Origin: Rheinheimera mangrovi
GTDB lineage: Bacteria > Pseudomonadota > Gammaproteobacteria > Enterobacterales > Alteromonadaceae
Direction of reading: 5' to 3'
Length of the DNA: 64,000 bases
NCBI RefSeq assembly: GCF_003990335.1
Contig: NZ_CP034683.1
Location: 4,137,501-4,201,500, forward strand
Shown here: piece after piece, positions 17,709 to 27,105 of the stretch
How the letters are laid out: each line of letters begins with the position of its first letter
Numbering within the stretch: position 1 is the first letter of the stretch
The notes under the pieces: generated by a model
The model's database searches: none
What the model was told of the DNA's origin: nothing
The model's input: the letters and a program-made list of their open reading frames with translations, nothing else
Position numbers and translations under genes: made by a program

Positions 17709-20456
17709 ATGAAGAACTTCAAACTCAACATGCTGACCATAGCGTTGGCAACCGCAGGAGCAAGTTCACTTGCTGTTGCACAAGAAACTCAGTCTACAGA
17801 AGCGCAAGATCAAATCCAGAAGCAAGTCGAAGTGATCGAAGTTCGTGGTATTCGCCGCAGCTTGCAACAATCTCAGGCTTTGAAAATGGAATCAACATCC
17901 ATTGTTGAAGCTGTATCCGCCGAAGAGATCGGTAAATTGCCTGATATGAGTATCGCCGAGTCCCTGGCTCGTTTACCTGGTCTGGCCGCACAGCGCCTTG
18001 ACGGTCGCGCCAACGTTGTATCGGTTCGTGGTTTAGCTCCGGATTTCACCACAGCAACTTTAAATGGCCGTGAGCAGGTGACTGTAGGTGACAACCGTGG
18101 TGTTGAGTTTGACCAATATCCATCAGAAATGATGAGCAACGTTGTAGTTTATAAAACTCCAGATGCTTCAGTGATGGCGCAAGCCATTGGTGGCACCATC
18201 GACATGCAAACCATTCGTCCTTTAGCTCATGGTGAGCAGACGATGGTAGTGAACTTGCGTGGGGAGCGTAACTCATTGGGTTCATTAAACCCGGATGGTA
18301 AAGAAAATGGCTACCGCGGCAGCTTCTCTTACATTGACCAGTTTTTAGATGACACTGTAGGTGTAGCCTTTGGTTATGCCAAAATGGTATCTCCAAACCA
18401 GGAAGAACGTTGGAATGCTTGGGGTTACACAGATTCCGGTGATGATAATATTTCTATAGGCGGTGCAAAACCCTTCGTACGTTCAAGCGAACTGGAGCGG
18501 GATGGTTGGTTAGGTATTGTCGAATACAAACCAAACGAAGCAGTCACCACCATGGTCGATGTTTACTACTCGAAATTCAATGACACTCAGTTGTTGCGTG
18601 GTATTGAATTACCTTTCATTTGGGGTCCTCAGGGCAATACCTTACAACCTGGTTACACCAGCGATAATGGGTTAGTGACCAAAGGCGTTTATAACGACGT
18701 TGAAGTCGTGATGCGTAACGATGTCAACATGCGTGATGCGGACACTATTGCTATTGGCTGGAATACTGAAGCGCAGTTAACAGACCTGTGGTCTGTTGAG
18801 ACGGACCTGAGCTACTCAAAAGCAGATCGCACAGATTTTGGTTTAGAAAGCTACAGCGGCAGTGGTCGCGGCTATCAAAACGGTGTTACAGACAACATTG
18901 CCTTTGAATATACTGCTGATGGTTCAATGCGTTTTACCCCTACATTGGATTACTCAGACACAGACATTATGAAATTAGGCGGCCCTTTAAGCTGGGGTAA
19001 CGGCTTGACTGTGGCAGGTAATGCACAGGATGGCTTTATCAACACACCTCATGTTGAAGATGAACTGTCCGCTGTGCGTTTGACAGCAAAAAGGGTATTT
19101 GAGCAAGGCTCTATCAGTTCTGTTGAATTTGGTATCAACAGCAGCACCCGTGAGAAATCAAAACGTGATACAGGTTTATATCTGACTCTTAAAGATTACC
19201 CGGCAGACGTTGCTGTACCTGCGAACTACCGTTTACCTGATGTGTCGCTGGACTTTATCGGCATGGGTAACATGCTGGCATACAACTCACTGGCTTTATA
19301 TCGTGACGGTTTCTATAACGAAACCAATGATGCATTAAATGATACTGGCCGGGTGCAAAACAACTGGGATATCACAGAAAAAGTTTTAACACCTTATGCA
19401 AAAGCCAATGTTGAAAGCGAAGTAAGAGGAATCCCTGTTAAAGGTAACTTTGGTCTGCAGGCAGTGCACACTGACCAGTCCTCTAATGGTTTTGCCACTA
19501 CAAAAAATAGCGCCGGTTATGTCGTAGCCACACCGGTAAGTGGTGGCGATAAATACTGGGAAATGCTACCTAGCTTTAACTTTGGTTTTGAGGTAGCAGA
19601 TGAGCAGGTTGTTCGTGTCGCAGCAGCACGCACCCTGGCTCGCGCACGCATGGACCGTATGAATGCAAGTAACGGTTACAACTACGACATCACCCGAGCG
19701 CAAAATACTGATATCAATGCCTCCCCCTGGAGTGCAAGCGGTAGCAACCCGGCTTTACGTCCATGGATGGCTCGCCAGTACGATCTGAGTTACGAAACTT
19801 ATTTTGGTGATGATGGTTACTTTGCTGCAGCTGTCTTCTACAAAGATCTGGAAAACTACATCTTTAATGAACAGCAGCTCTATGACTTCACAGGTTTACC
19901 TGTGACAGGGGCTGAGCCGAACTTACGTCAGGGTTATATCAGCACACCTAAAAATGGCAACGGTGGCCATGTTCAGGGGCTGGAATTAACCTTGTCATTG
20001 ACGGGCCAAATGCTGCATCAATCTCTGACAGGTTTTGGCGCTATTTTGAGCGGCTCATACACGGACAGCGAAGTAAAAGAGAATGCCAGCAGCGCACCAA
20101 CTGCTTTACCGGGCTTATCGGAAAAAGTTGTGAATGCGACGCTGTACTATGAGAATTCAGGCTTTGAGGTCCGCACCAGCGCCCGCTACCGTTCAGATTT
20201 CCTGGGCGAAGTGACGGGTATCAGTCTGACTCGTCAGACGGTAAGCGTACAAGCTGAAACTGTGATCGACGCTCAAATCGGCTATGATTTCTCAGAATCC
20301 AATATTGAGAGTTTGGAAGGTTTATCTGTGTTGTTCCAGGTGAGTAACCTGAACAACGAACCTTTCGTGACCTACCAGAATGGCGATAGTCGTCAGGTAC
20401 GTGACTTCCAAAACTACGGTCGTAACTTTATGTTAGGCATCAGCTATAAGCTGTAA
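17709..20456 (+). CDS. TonB-dependent receptor, probable maltodextrin receptor
   Basis: A 915-residue outer-membrane transporter. A signal peptide (ending SSLAVAQ) is followed by a TonB-box-like VEVIEVRGIRRSL, a plug domain (about 45-160; SIVEAVSAEEIGKLPDMSIA, VSVRGLAPDFTTATLNGRE) and a 22-strand-type barrel ending NFMLGISYKL. The N-terminal pattern matches the large receptor subfamily often called TonB-Xanth-Caul, which imports oligosaccharides. Operators shared with the MFS and GH31 genes indicate that it brings maltodextrins across the outer membrane. A strong ribosome binding region (GGGGATAAGGA) precedes the ATG, and a terminator lies 22 bp after the stop. Confidence 0.93.
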   Translation: MKNFKLNMLTIALATAGASSLAVAQETQSTEAQDQIQKQVEVIEVRGIRRSLQQSQALKMESTSIVEAVSAEEIGKLPDMSIAESLARLPGLAAQRLDGRANVVSVRGLAPDFTTATLNGREQVTVGDNRGVEFDQYPSEMMSNVVVYKTPDASVMAQAIGGTIDMQTIRPLAHGEQTMVVNLRGERNSLGSLNPDGKENGYRGSFSYIDQFLDDTVGVAFGYAKMVSPNQEERWNAWGYTDSGDDNISIGGAKPFVRSSELERDGWLGIVEYKPNEAVTTMVDVYYSKFNDTQLLRGIELPFIWGPQGNTLQPGYTSDNGLVTKGVYNDVEVVMRNDVNMRDADTIAIGWNTEAQLTDLWSVETDLSYSKADRTDFGLESYSGSGRGYQNGVTDNIAFEYTADGSMRFTPTLDYSDTDIMKLGGPLSWGNGLTVAGNAQDGFINTPHVEDELSAVRLTAKRVFEQGSISSVEFGINSSTREKSKRDTGLYLTLKDYPADVAVPANYRLPDVSLDFIGMGNMLAYNSLALYRDGFYNETNDALNDTGRVQNNWDITEKVLTPYAKANVESEVRGIPVKGNFGLQAVHTDQSSNGFATTKNSAGYVVATPVSGGDKYWEMLPSFNFGFEVADEQVVRVAAARTLARARMDRMNASNGYNYDITRAQNTDINASPWSASGSNPALRPWMARQYDLSYETYFGDDGYFAAAVFYKDLENYIFNEQQLYDFTGLPVTGAEPNLRQGYISTPKNGNGGHVQGLELTLSLTGQMLHQSLTGFGAILSGSYTDSEVKENASSAPTALPGLSEKVVNATLYYENSGFEVRTSARYRSDFLGEVTGISLTRQTVSVQAETVIDAQIGYDFSESNIESLEGLSVLFQVSNLNNEPFVTYQNGDSRQVRDFQNYGRNFMLGISYKL

Positions 20457-20477
20457 GCATTAACAAAACTGCCGAAG

Positions 20478-20516
20478 AGGCCCCTGCTGCTGTATCTTGG
20501 CTCAGGGGCCTTTTTT
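20478..20516 (+). terminator. Rho-independent terminator after the TonB receptor
   Basis: AGGCCCCTG (20478-20486) pairs with CAGGGGCCT (20503-20511), followed by TTTTTT. It stands only 17 bp before the halogenase start codon, so expression of that gene is likely by partial read-through. Confidence 0.9.
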
Positions 20517-20532
20517 ATATGTGGAGATATAT

Positions 20533-22035
20533 ATGCCTACACCAATACGACATCTGGTTATAGCCGGAGGAGGAGCGGCCGGCTGGATGACTGCAGCTAT
20601 GCTGTCCAAACTTTTTCCCCATCATTTGCAAATCACGCTGGTTGAATCTGAAGATATTGGTATTGTTGGTGTGGGCGAAGCCACAATACCGCCGATCTTA
20701 TTATTTAATCAGGCTTTAGGCATTAAAGAAGCCGATTTTATCCAGTCCACTAAAGGCACCTTTAAACTCGGAATCCAATTTGAAAACTGGGGTCAGCAGG
20801 GTGACAAATATATGCATGCCTTTGGTGATATTGGCAAAGACTTAGGGCTGACCAGCTTTCATCATTTCTGGCTAAGGGCACAACACCAAGGCTTCACTGA
20901 TAGTTACTGGGATTATTCCCCTTGTTATCAGGCAGCAAGCCGCAACAAATTTGCACCACTACACCAACTCCCCGGCACGCCATTTAAACAGCTAAGTTAC
21001 GCCTACCATTTTGATGCTTCGCTTTATGCTGCAACCTTAAGAAAACTGAGCGAACAGCAGGGTGTTAAACGTATTGAAGGAAAAATTGCCTCTGTCACCC
21101 AGGATCAAACCAGCGGCGATATCCAGACATTGGTGATGGAAAACGGACAAGTCATTCTGGGCGATTTATTTATTGATTGTTCAGGATTCCGGGCGCTGTT
21201 GGCAGAGCAAACTCTCAGAACAGGGTATGAAGACTGGTCCCGCTGGCTACCATGTAACAGAGCATTGGCGGTGCCAAGCGCAAACCGCAGCGCTGCAGTC
21301 CCTTATACCAGAGCTATAGCACATCAGGCAGGCTGGCAATGGCGTATTCCACTACAGCACCGCACAGGTAATGGTGTGGTGTATTGCAGCGACTTTATGG
21401 ATGATGAGTCAGCACAACAGCATTTACTGAGTAATTTAGAAGGTGATGCTCTGGCCGAGCCACGTCTAATTCGTTTTACCACAGGGCGACGCAAAATGCA
21501 GTGGCATAAAAACTGTATTTCGTTAGGTCTTGCCAGCGGTTTTCTTGAGCCGCTGGAGTCCACCAGTTTGCATTTAATTCAATCAGGCATTATCCGGCTA
21601 GCCAAGCTGTTTCCGGCAACAACCGATTATGCCAGCCAGCGTGAACAATACAACCGGCAGTCTGTCACTGAATTTGAGCAAATTCGGGATTTTATTATTC
21701 TGCACTACCACCAGACTCAAAGAAATGACAGTGAGTTCTGGCGCTATTGCCGCACTATGAGCGTCCCTGATAGCCTGACCCAAAAAATGGAACTGTTTCG
21801 CCAAAGTGCAGTAGTGCAACGTGAGCAGGATGATCTGTTCAGTGAAGTGGCCTGGCAACAAGTGATGCTGGGACAAAACCTGATACCGCAGCAATACCAC
21901 CCTTTGGCTAATCAGGTTTCGTCTGAAAAACTACAGCAGTTTATGCAGGATTTAAAACTGATAGTGACAGACATTACTGACAAGTTGCCAAGCCATAAAG
22001 ACACGCTTGATCAGTTGGGGGTTCAAACAGGCTGA
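20533..22035 (+). CDS. Tryptophan 7-halogenase family flavoprotein
   Basis: A 500-residue member of the flavin-dependent halogenase family. The FAD loop is GGGAAGWMTA (12-21), a Lys at 78 (TFKLGI) fits the catalytic lysine, and WQWRIP (268-273) is the family's WxWxIP motif. The FLEPLEST stretch provides the conserved active-site Glu. Substrate is unknown. Homologues next to sugar TonB receptors in marine gammaproteobacteria have no demonstrated halogenation target, so a role in maltodextrin metabolism is unclear. The ATG at 20533 is chosen because GGAG stands 6 bp upstream; the frame upstream would begin inside the terminator. Confidence 0.92.
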   Translation: MPTPIRHLVIAGGGAAGWMTAAMLSKLFPHHLQITLVESEDIGIVGVGEATIPPILLFNQALGIKEADFIQSTKGTFKLGIQFENWGQQGDKYMHAFGDIGKDLGLTSFHHFWLRAQHQGFTDSYWDYSPCYQAASRNKFAPLHQLPGTPFKQLSYAYHFDASLYAATLRKLSEQQGVKRIEGKIASVTQDQTSGDIQTLVMENGQVILGDLFIDCSGFRALLAEQTLRTGYEDWSRWLPCNRALAVPSANRSAAVPYTRAIAHQAGWQWRIPLQHRTGNGVVYCSDFMDDESAQQHLLSNLEGDALAEPRLIRFTTGRRKMQWHKNCISLGLASGFLEPLESTSLHLIQSGIIRLAKLFPATTDYASQREQYNRQSVTEFEQIRDFIILHYHQTQRNDSEFWRYCRTMSVPDSLTQKMELFRQSAVVQREQDDLFSEVAWQQVMLGQNLIPQQYHPLANQVSSEKLQQFMQDLKLIVTDITDKLPSHKDTLDQLGVQTG

Positions 22036-22070
22036 AGCTTTTTCAGTGAACCTGAACTCAGGTTAAGCTA

Positions 22071-22099
22071 AAACGCCCGATACATCTGGTCGGGCGTTT
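22071..22099. terminator. Bidirectional terminator between halogenase and thioredoxin-like gene
   Basis: AAACGCCCGA (22071-22080) pairs perfectly with TCGGGCGTTT (22090-22099) around a 9-nt loop, between two convergent genes. The T run is three on the plus strand and four on the minus strand. Confidence 0.8.
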
Positions 22100-22123
22100 G
22101 TCGTACTGTACCTGACGGCACTT

Positions 22124-22492
22124 TCATTGATGTTTCTTAGCCAACTCAAGCTGTAAAAAGAATTTTTTTGTTTCTTCAGAAAAGCCTTCGGTGTAGCTCA
22201 CCAGCTCTCCGTCTTTAAATTGATAGATCGCAGGTGTTGCCCAATTTTTGATGGAAGTCCAATATTCAAAATCAGAAACCAGCAAAAAGTCCCCCCTGCT
22301 TTTATCCGAAAAAAACCGCTGTGCAGAGACGCCAACCGGCGCTTTCGTTACCCATACTAAAGTTGGATCAATGCGTCCTTTCCTTGATTCCAGCCATGCT
22401 TTTAACGCAACCGAAAATTGACAATAAGGAGAACCTACAATGACAACAGTATTTGATTTGTCAAAATTGACAAAGATCGAATCTGAATTCAA
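22124..22492 (-). CDS. Thioredoxin-like small protein
   Basis: A 122-residue protein. VVIVGSPYCQFSVALKAWL has the strand-CxxS-helix arrangement of a thioredoxin fold with a single active-site cysteine, and WATPAIYQFKDGELVSYTEGF supplies the cis-Pro strand and following hairpin. This suggests a monothiol or non-catalytic thioredoxin-like protein. The start is uncertain: the TTG at 22492 lies 6 bp after the stop of the upstream gene with GGGGA about 12 bp before it, which suggests translational coupling. Together with that gene it lies under a predicted FNR-type site. Confidence 0.6.
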   Translation of the reverse strand: MNSDSIFVNFDKSNTVVIVGSPYCQFSVALKAWLESRKGRIDPTLVWVTKAPVGVSAQRFFSDKSRGDFLLVSDFEYWTSIKNWATPAIYQFKDGELVSYTEGFSEETKKFFLQLELAKKHQ

Positions 22493-22498
22493 AAGTAG

Positions 22499-22906
22499 CT
22501 ATTCCCCAGCCCTTTCCTTTGGATTTTTAATTTCGTTTAAAGTATGAATAAAAGTACGGCCTGGCTGATAATCTGCCTGCTGATCCAAATGTTGCTGATA
22601 ATGCTCCAACAACATCTGGCTTCTGGAATAGAAAAATGATTTCTCCACAGCATTCAACATCAGCTGTCTGTCATTGCTTTCCGTGCGATTTCTATACTGG
22701 ATAGTATGATGAAAAATGCATTTCTTGTTAAATTCCCGGAATGCATCAATCCTGCGGTCAACCGGGATCCCTGCCTGAGAAATAGGTTCTCTATAAGTAC
22801 TTTCGAGTATTTTTGCTGTATTAAGCAATGCGTCAGGGGTATTGCATTGCTGCAGATTAAAATTATAGAGCTCAGTTGATAAAAGTAATGCTGTTAAAAA
22901 CATCAT
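22499..22906 (-). CDS. Uncharacterised small exported protein
   Basis: A 135-residue protein not recognised. It begins with a short hydrophobic stretch (MMFLTALLLS), possibly a signal peptide, and has two cysteines (LQQC, KKCIF) and a charged, helical remainder (EKSFFYSRSQMLLEHYQQHL). It is followed closely by the thioredoxin-like gene, with which it probably forms a two-gene operon. A perfect TTGAT-N4-ATCAA box lies 76 bp upstream, pointing to control by oxygen supply. The ribosome binding site is weak. Confidence 0.6.
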   Translation of the reverse strand: MMFLTALLLSTELYNFNLQQCNTPDALLNTAKILESTYREPISQAGIPVDRRIDAFREFNKKCIFHHTIQYRNRTESNDRQLMLNAVEKSFFYSRSQMLLEHYQQHLDQQADYQPGRTFIHTLNEIKNPKERAGE

Positions 22907-22959
22907 AGGTTAAAGGCCATAGTCTGGCATATCTGAAGATCCCTCTGAATTTGATATTG

Positions 22960-23021
22960 TTTCCTGGCAAAAAGAAGTTACTTGATGTACATCAACAAGA
23001 TACGAACCTTTTACCAGGAAA
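22960..23021. repeat. Inverted repeat enclosing an FNR-type box
   Basis: TTTCCTGG (22960-22967) faces CCAGGAAA (23014-23021), with further partial pairing (AAAAAG with CTTTT) inside. The FNR-like palindrome lies between the arms. It lies in the 146-bp gap between the MCP gene end and the unknown small gene start. Confidence 0.6.
22982..22995. promoter_or_regulatory. Predicted FNR/EtrA/ANR binding site
   Basis: TTGATGTACATCAA matches the FNR consensus TTGAT-N4-ATCAA in all ten defined positions. On the minus strand a CAATAT element lies where a -10 would be if the site is centred at -41.5, the class II activator position. The likely target is the gene starting at 22906. Confidence 0.75.
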
Positions 23022-23052
23022 GTCAATCAGGGATCCGTCATTGCCATCAACA

Positions 23053-24678
23053 CTACACCCGATACGAAGCAGCCTGTTGCTGTAAACGTGCAGCTAACTG
23101 AGCCAGCGAACTGCTGGCATCGGCACTGTGTGTTGCACTGCGGGTCATTTCGCCTATGCTGACACTAAACTCACTGATATTTTTATTAATGTCTTCAGCC
23201 ACTATGGTTTGCTCTTCAGTCGCGGCCGAAATTTGTACGTTCATATCCACTATAGTGCCAACGGCAGATTTTATATCCTCAAGCACTACACCTGCTTCCT
23301 GTGCATTAGTCACACTGGCGCTGGCGTATTGACCTGATTGTGCCATTGCTTGCACGGCCTCACGAGCTGAAGCTTGCAGGGTATCAATCATAGTGCGGAT
23401 AGACTCTGTGGCTTTTTGAGTATTGGTGGCTAAAGTACGGACTTCATCGGCAACCACAGCAAAACCGCGGCCTGCTTCACCGGCCCGGGCCGCTTCAATA
23501 GCCGCGTTTAACGCCAGTAAGTTGGTTTGGCCCGCGATCGTTTGGATCACTGCCAGTACCGCAGTTATTTTCTCAGACTCGCCATTGAGTTGTTCTATCA
23601 CCAGACTGGCGCCGTTCACAACTTTGGATAATTGCTCAATAGAACTGACATTCTGGATAACTTTTTGATAGCCCTGTTGAGTTTTCTGATCGACATCATT
23701 GGCTTGTTCTGACGTGGCCAAAGCGCTGTTCGCCACTTCCTGAATAGCGGCCGACATTTGATTCACAGCTGTAGCAATTAAATTAGCCTGCTGTTCCTGC
23801 TCAAAAGCTGTGCCACTAACCTGCTGGCTAATTTGACTCATTTCTTCTGAAGCCGCAGCCAGTTGTGACACTGCATCACCTAACTCGGTAAAGAACTGAT
23901 GTACACGGCTGATGGTCTGGTTAAAAGCGATGGCGGTAATAGCAATTTCGTCAGTACCGGTAATTTGAGCTCTAACACGTAAATCAGATTTATCTCCAAC
24001 CACAGAAATAGCCTGCTGCAACTGATTCAGCGGGTTATGAATGGAGCGGTAAATCAGCCAGGATAAAATTCCTAAACATACAAAAACCAGCAGTAAAGCA
24101 ATGACAAACAACTGCAAAAAAAACTGATATTGCTCTGCCGCTGCAACCTTAAATTTCTCAGCCTCCACTAACTGCACATCAATTAAGGCAGCCAAAGATG
24201 CACTGAGTGGATCAGCCAGTTGATACAGCTCTGTATTAAAATCTTTAGCGCTGCGCTGCACTAAGCTGCCATCGCTTATTTTCCCTTGATACTCTTGCAG
24301 TTTTTGCCGAAACACTGACATTTGTTGTTTGGCTTTTTCAGCCAATCCAGCTTCTTCTGTAGTTAAAGTCGTTGCCAGATAAGCCTGCCAAACCTGATCA
24401 GCCAACTGACCTTGCTGCTGCAACTGCTGCGCAGCATCAGAGGCGCTTATCAGCTCGCCACGGTACTTATGCAATAAATCCACAGAAGTCACGGCATAGG
24501 CATCCGCCACTTGCTTAATTTGCTTCAGTGGTACAACCCGGTCTTCGTAAATACTGGTGGCTCCGTCACTTAAATGACCCATTTCCCTGACCGAAATCAA
24601 ACTAATGGCAATTAACACCAGCAATGGCACACAAACCAACAACAACAAGCGGATTTTTACCGACATTTGATTTAACAT
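23053..24678 (-). CDS. Methyl-accepting chemotaxis protein
   Basis: A 541-residue receptor. The first membrane helix is about 10-28, followed by a helical periplasmic sensor of the four-helix-bundle type (about 30-188), a second membrane helix (about 189-211), HAMP (about 212-265) and a long cytoplasmic coiled coil. The conserved signalling tip [37 protein letters not shown] contacts CheA and CheW. There is no C-terminal CheR-binding pentapeptide. It is transcribed alone; its ligand is unknown. Confidence 0.95.
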   Translation of the reverse strand: MLNQMSVKIRLLLLVCVPLLVLIAISLISVREMGHLSDGATSIYEDRVVPLKQIKQVADAYAVTSVDLLHKYRGELISASDAAQQLQQQGQLADQVWQAYLATTLTTEEAGLAEKAKQQMSVFRQKLQEYQGKISDGSLVQRSAKDFNTELYQLADPLSASLAALIDVQLVEAEKFKVAAAEQYQFFLQLFVIALLLVFVCLGILSWLIYRSIHNPLNQLQQAISVVGDKSDLRVRAQITGTDEIAITAIAFNQTISRVHQFFTELGDAVSQLAAASEEMSQISQQVSGTAFEQEQQANLIATAVNQMSAAIQEVANSALATSEQANDVDQKTQQGYQKVIQNVSSIEQLSKVVNGASLVIEQLNGESEKITAVLAVIQTIAGQTNLLALNAAIEAARAGEAGRGFAVVADEVRTLATNTQKATESIRTMIDTLQASAREAVQAMAQSGQYASASVTNAQEAGVVLEDIKSAVGTIVDMNVQISAATEEQTIVAEDINKNISEFSVSIGEMTRSATHSADASSSLAQLAARLQQQAASYRV

Positions 24679-24856
24679 GAGGATGAACTCCTTAACAGAT
24701 CAGCAACTTAGCAACTCAACTTGCTCATTGAGCATAGCCTAAAACCAGCGGGTTCAAGAACTAAAGTCAAAATCTGTCTGGATTCAGTTGTTGCCTTTTG
24801 CCCGGCTTTTCTGGATCATCGGCAAAGCCCCTCAATCAAAATGAAAGGATTTTATA

Positions 24857-25270
24857 ATGAGTGATACTTTATTGGCCTCTGTGGCTGGTTTTCCTGAATT
24901 TATCAGCTTCTTTTTTCTGGCCATTTTGTTAGTGGCGTTGTTTTGCCGCTTTTATACCTGGATCACGCCGCAGGACGAGCTCGCGCTGATCAAAGAAAAC
25001 AACAGTGCTGCAGCCATTGCTTTTGCCGGTGCTTTAATTGGTTTTGCTTTGCCCTTATCCAGCGCTATTACTCATTCACTGTCGTTAGCAGACTGCGCTA
25101 TCTGGGGCGCTATCGCTCTGGTTGTTCAGGTGCTGACCTTTGCTGTGGTCCGTTTTGCTTTAAAACAACTGCCGGAACGCATTAATAAAGGTGAAGTGGC
25201 TGCTGGTGTGTTTTCCGCTGGTTGCTCTATCGCTATAGGTTTAATTAACTCCGCCAGCATGACCTATTAA
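24857..25270 (+). CDS. DUF350 family membrane protein (YjfL-like)
   Basis: A 137-residue inner-membrane protein with four predicted helices (about 12-33, 51-72, 82-103 and 113-132), the layout of the DUF350/YjfL family. SD AAAGGA lies 8 bp before the ATG. It is first of a three-gene operon with a YgiB-like and a YgiC-like gene, the same trio found in enterobacteria (yjfL-yjfM-yjfC). The function of the trio is not established. Confidence 0.88.
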   Translation: MSDTLLASVAGFPEFISFFFLAILLVALFCRFYTWITPQDELALIKENNSAAAIAFAGALIGFALPLSSAITHSLSLADCAIWGAIALVVQVLTFAVVRFALKQLPERINKGEVAAGVFSAGCSIAIGLINSASMTY

Positions 25271-25297
25271 CCTGCACAATAAACCAAGGAGTCACTG

Positions 25298-25912
25298 ATG
25301 AAACAAAAAGTGCTGAAACGCAGTAAAAAAGCCGCTTTAGTGTTAATGGTGCCTACTGCAACTTTTTTAATGGCAGGCTGTGGTCAGGAAGAAGCTGTGC
25401 AAACTGCTGCTTTTGAAACTGTCGACCAATGTGCCGCTTATTACAACCCGGAACAATGTAAAGCAGACTTAGGTCAGGCATTAGCAATGCATACCCAGGT
25501 CGCGCCTAAATACACAGATAAAGCAGCCTGCGAAACTGACTTTGGCGTTGGCCAATGTGAAACTCCTGCTCAGGCCGCAGCTGCGGCAGGCACAGAGCAG
25601 CCAGCCCAGCAGGCTCAGGCCTCCAGCGGCGGCTTTTTTATGCCAATGATGATGGGCTTTTTAGCAGGTCAAATGCTGAACCGCTCAGGTTCGCAGTTAA
25701 AGCAACCTGTGCAGGCGCAGCCATTGTATAAATCAAGAGATGACCGCAGTACCTTCCGCACTGCAACCAATACACCAGTCGCTAAAGGTGTAGGTCCTGC
25801 CTATATCAAACCGTCTTCTGTACAACCTAAAGCAGCAGGTGTAGTCAACAGAGGTGGTTTTGGTGCTCAGGCGGCCAAACGCTCCAGCTCAGCCAGCAGT
25901 TTTGGTGGTTAA
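25298..25912 (+). CDS. DUF1190 family lipoprotein (YgiB-like)
   Basis: A 204-residue protein with a lipoprotein signal (ATFLMAGC), then a cysteine-bearing domain (VDQCAAYYNPEQCKADLGQA, KAACETDFGVGQCETP) typical of DUF1190/YgiB. A Gly/Met-rich stretch follows (FFMPMMMGFLAGQML). The tail is Ser/Gly-rich. It lies 27 bp after the DUF350 gene and 6 bp before the YgiC-like gene. Confidence 0.88.
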   Translation: MKQKVLKRSKKAALVLMVPTATFLMAGCGQEEAVQTAAFETVDQCAAYYNPEQCKADLGQALAMHTQVAPKYTDKAACETDFGVGQCETPAQAAAAAGTEQPAQQAQASSGGFFMPMMMGFLAGQMLNRSGSQLKQPVQAQPLYKSRDDRSTFRTATNTPVAKGVGPAYIKPSSVQPKAAGVVNRGGFGAQAAKRSSSASSFGG

Positions 25913-25918
25913 AAGCCG

Positions 25919-27070
25919 ATGAAAAAAGTAGCTTGTGACGAGCGCCCTGGCTGGCGCTCTTATGCTGAATCTGTAGGTTTTGAGTTTCATACCTTTGATG
26001 GTGAACCTTATTGGGATGAAACAGGGTATTACCAGTTTAACCTGCGTCAAATCGAACAGGATTTAGAAGAACCGACCGAAGAGCTGCATCAAATGGCGTT
26101 GGGTTTAGTTGACGACGTTATTCGCGATGAAGAAAAGCTGCGCCAGTTAGCTATACCGGAAAAGTTCTGGGATTTTGTCGCAGACTCCTGGCGCAACAAA
26201 GCCCCGTCTTTATACGGCCGACTGGATTTAGTCTACGACGGCACAGGCCCGGCTAAATTGCTGGAACTGAATTACGACACGCCAACCTCTTTATTTGAAA
26301 CAGGTTTTTTCCAGTGGGTATGGCTTGAAGATCAGATTATGCGTGGCAAGGTGCCACAAGGCGCCGATCAGTTTAACTCCCTGCAAGACCAGTTAGAGGC
26401 CGCCTTTGCCAACCTGCCTTTAGCGAATCCTTTGTATTTCGCTTCTGTTGCCAACAGCATCGAAGACAAGGGTACAGTGATGTATCTGATGGATATTGCC
26501 AGACAAGCAGGTGTCGACAGCCGGTTTATCGAACTGGAACAGTTAGGTGAAGCCAGTGGTCAACTGGTTGATTTGGACGGTTACGCCATAGGCGGCTTGT
26601 TTAAACTGTATCCGTGGGAATTTATGGTGCAGGAAGATTTTGCGTCCGTCATCTTAAGCAGTCAGACCCAATGGCTGGAACCGGGATGGAAAATGCTATT
26701 GTCGAACAAAGGCATATTGCCTTTGCTGTGGCAAAAACATCAGGGCCACCCCAACTTGCTGGAAAGCCATTTTGAACAAGCAGACCAAAGTTTTGGCGCA
26801 GGCTGGGTGCGTAAACCGCTGTTTTCCCGCGAAGGCGCGAATGTTGAATTAGTGACTCCAAACGGCGAAAAAGTCAGCGAACCAGGCCCATACGCCGATT
26901 CGCCTTTTATCCGCCAAAAATTCCAGCCGTTACCAAAATTTGGCGACAGTTACACCATGATTGGCAGTTGGGTCGTAGGCAACAGCGCCGCTGGTATTGG
27001 TATTCGTGAAGATAACTCCTTGATCACCAAAGACAGCTCCAGGTTTTTGCCGCACATTATATTGGATTGA
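25919..27070 (+). CDS. Glutathionylspermidine synthase-family ATP-grasp protein (YgiC-like)
   Basis: A 383-residue cytoplasmic protein of the GSP_synth family. Visible ATP-grasp features include DLVYDGTGPAKLLELNYDTPTSLFE, GLFKLYPWEFM and GAGWVRKPLFSREGANV. It matches the C-terminal synthetase half of Gsp but lacks the amidase domain, as do E. coli YgiC and YjfC, for which glutathionylspermidine synthesis was not shown as far as I know. It is third in the operon. Confidence 0.9.
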   Translation: MKKVACDERPGWRSYAESVGFEFHTFDGEPYWDETGYYQFNLRQIEQDLEEPTEELHQMALGLVDDVIRDEEKLRQLAIPEKFWDFVADSWRNKAPSLYGRLDLVYDGTGPAKLLELNYDTPTSLFETGFFQWVWLEDQIMRGKVPQGADQFNSLQDQLEAAFANLPLANPLYFASVANSIEDKGTVMYLMDIARQAGVDSRFIELEQLGEASGQLVDLDGYAIGGLFKLYPWEFMVQEDFASVILSSQTQWLEPGWKMLLSNKGILPLLWQKHQGHPNLLESHFEQADQSFGAGWVRKPLFSREGANVELVTPNGEKVSEPGPYADSPFIRQKFQPLPKFGDSYTMIGSWVVGNSAAGIGIREDNSLITKDSSRFLPHIILD

Positions 27071-27105
27071 GAATAATGCTCTGGTTGCTTTAGTAGCCAG
27101 AGCTA

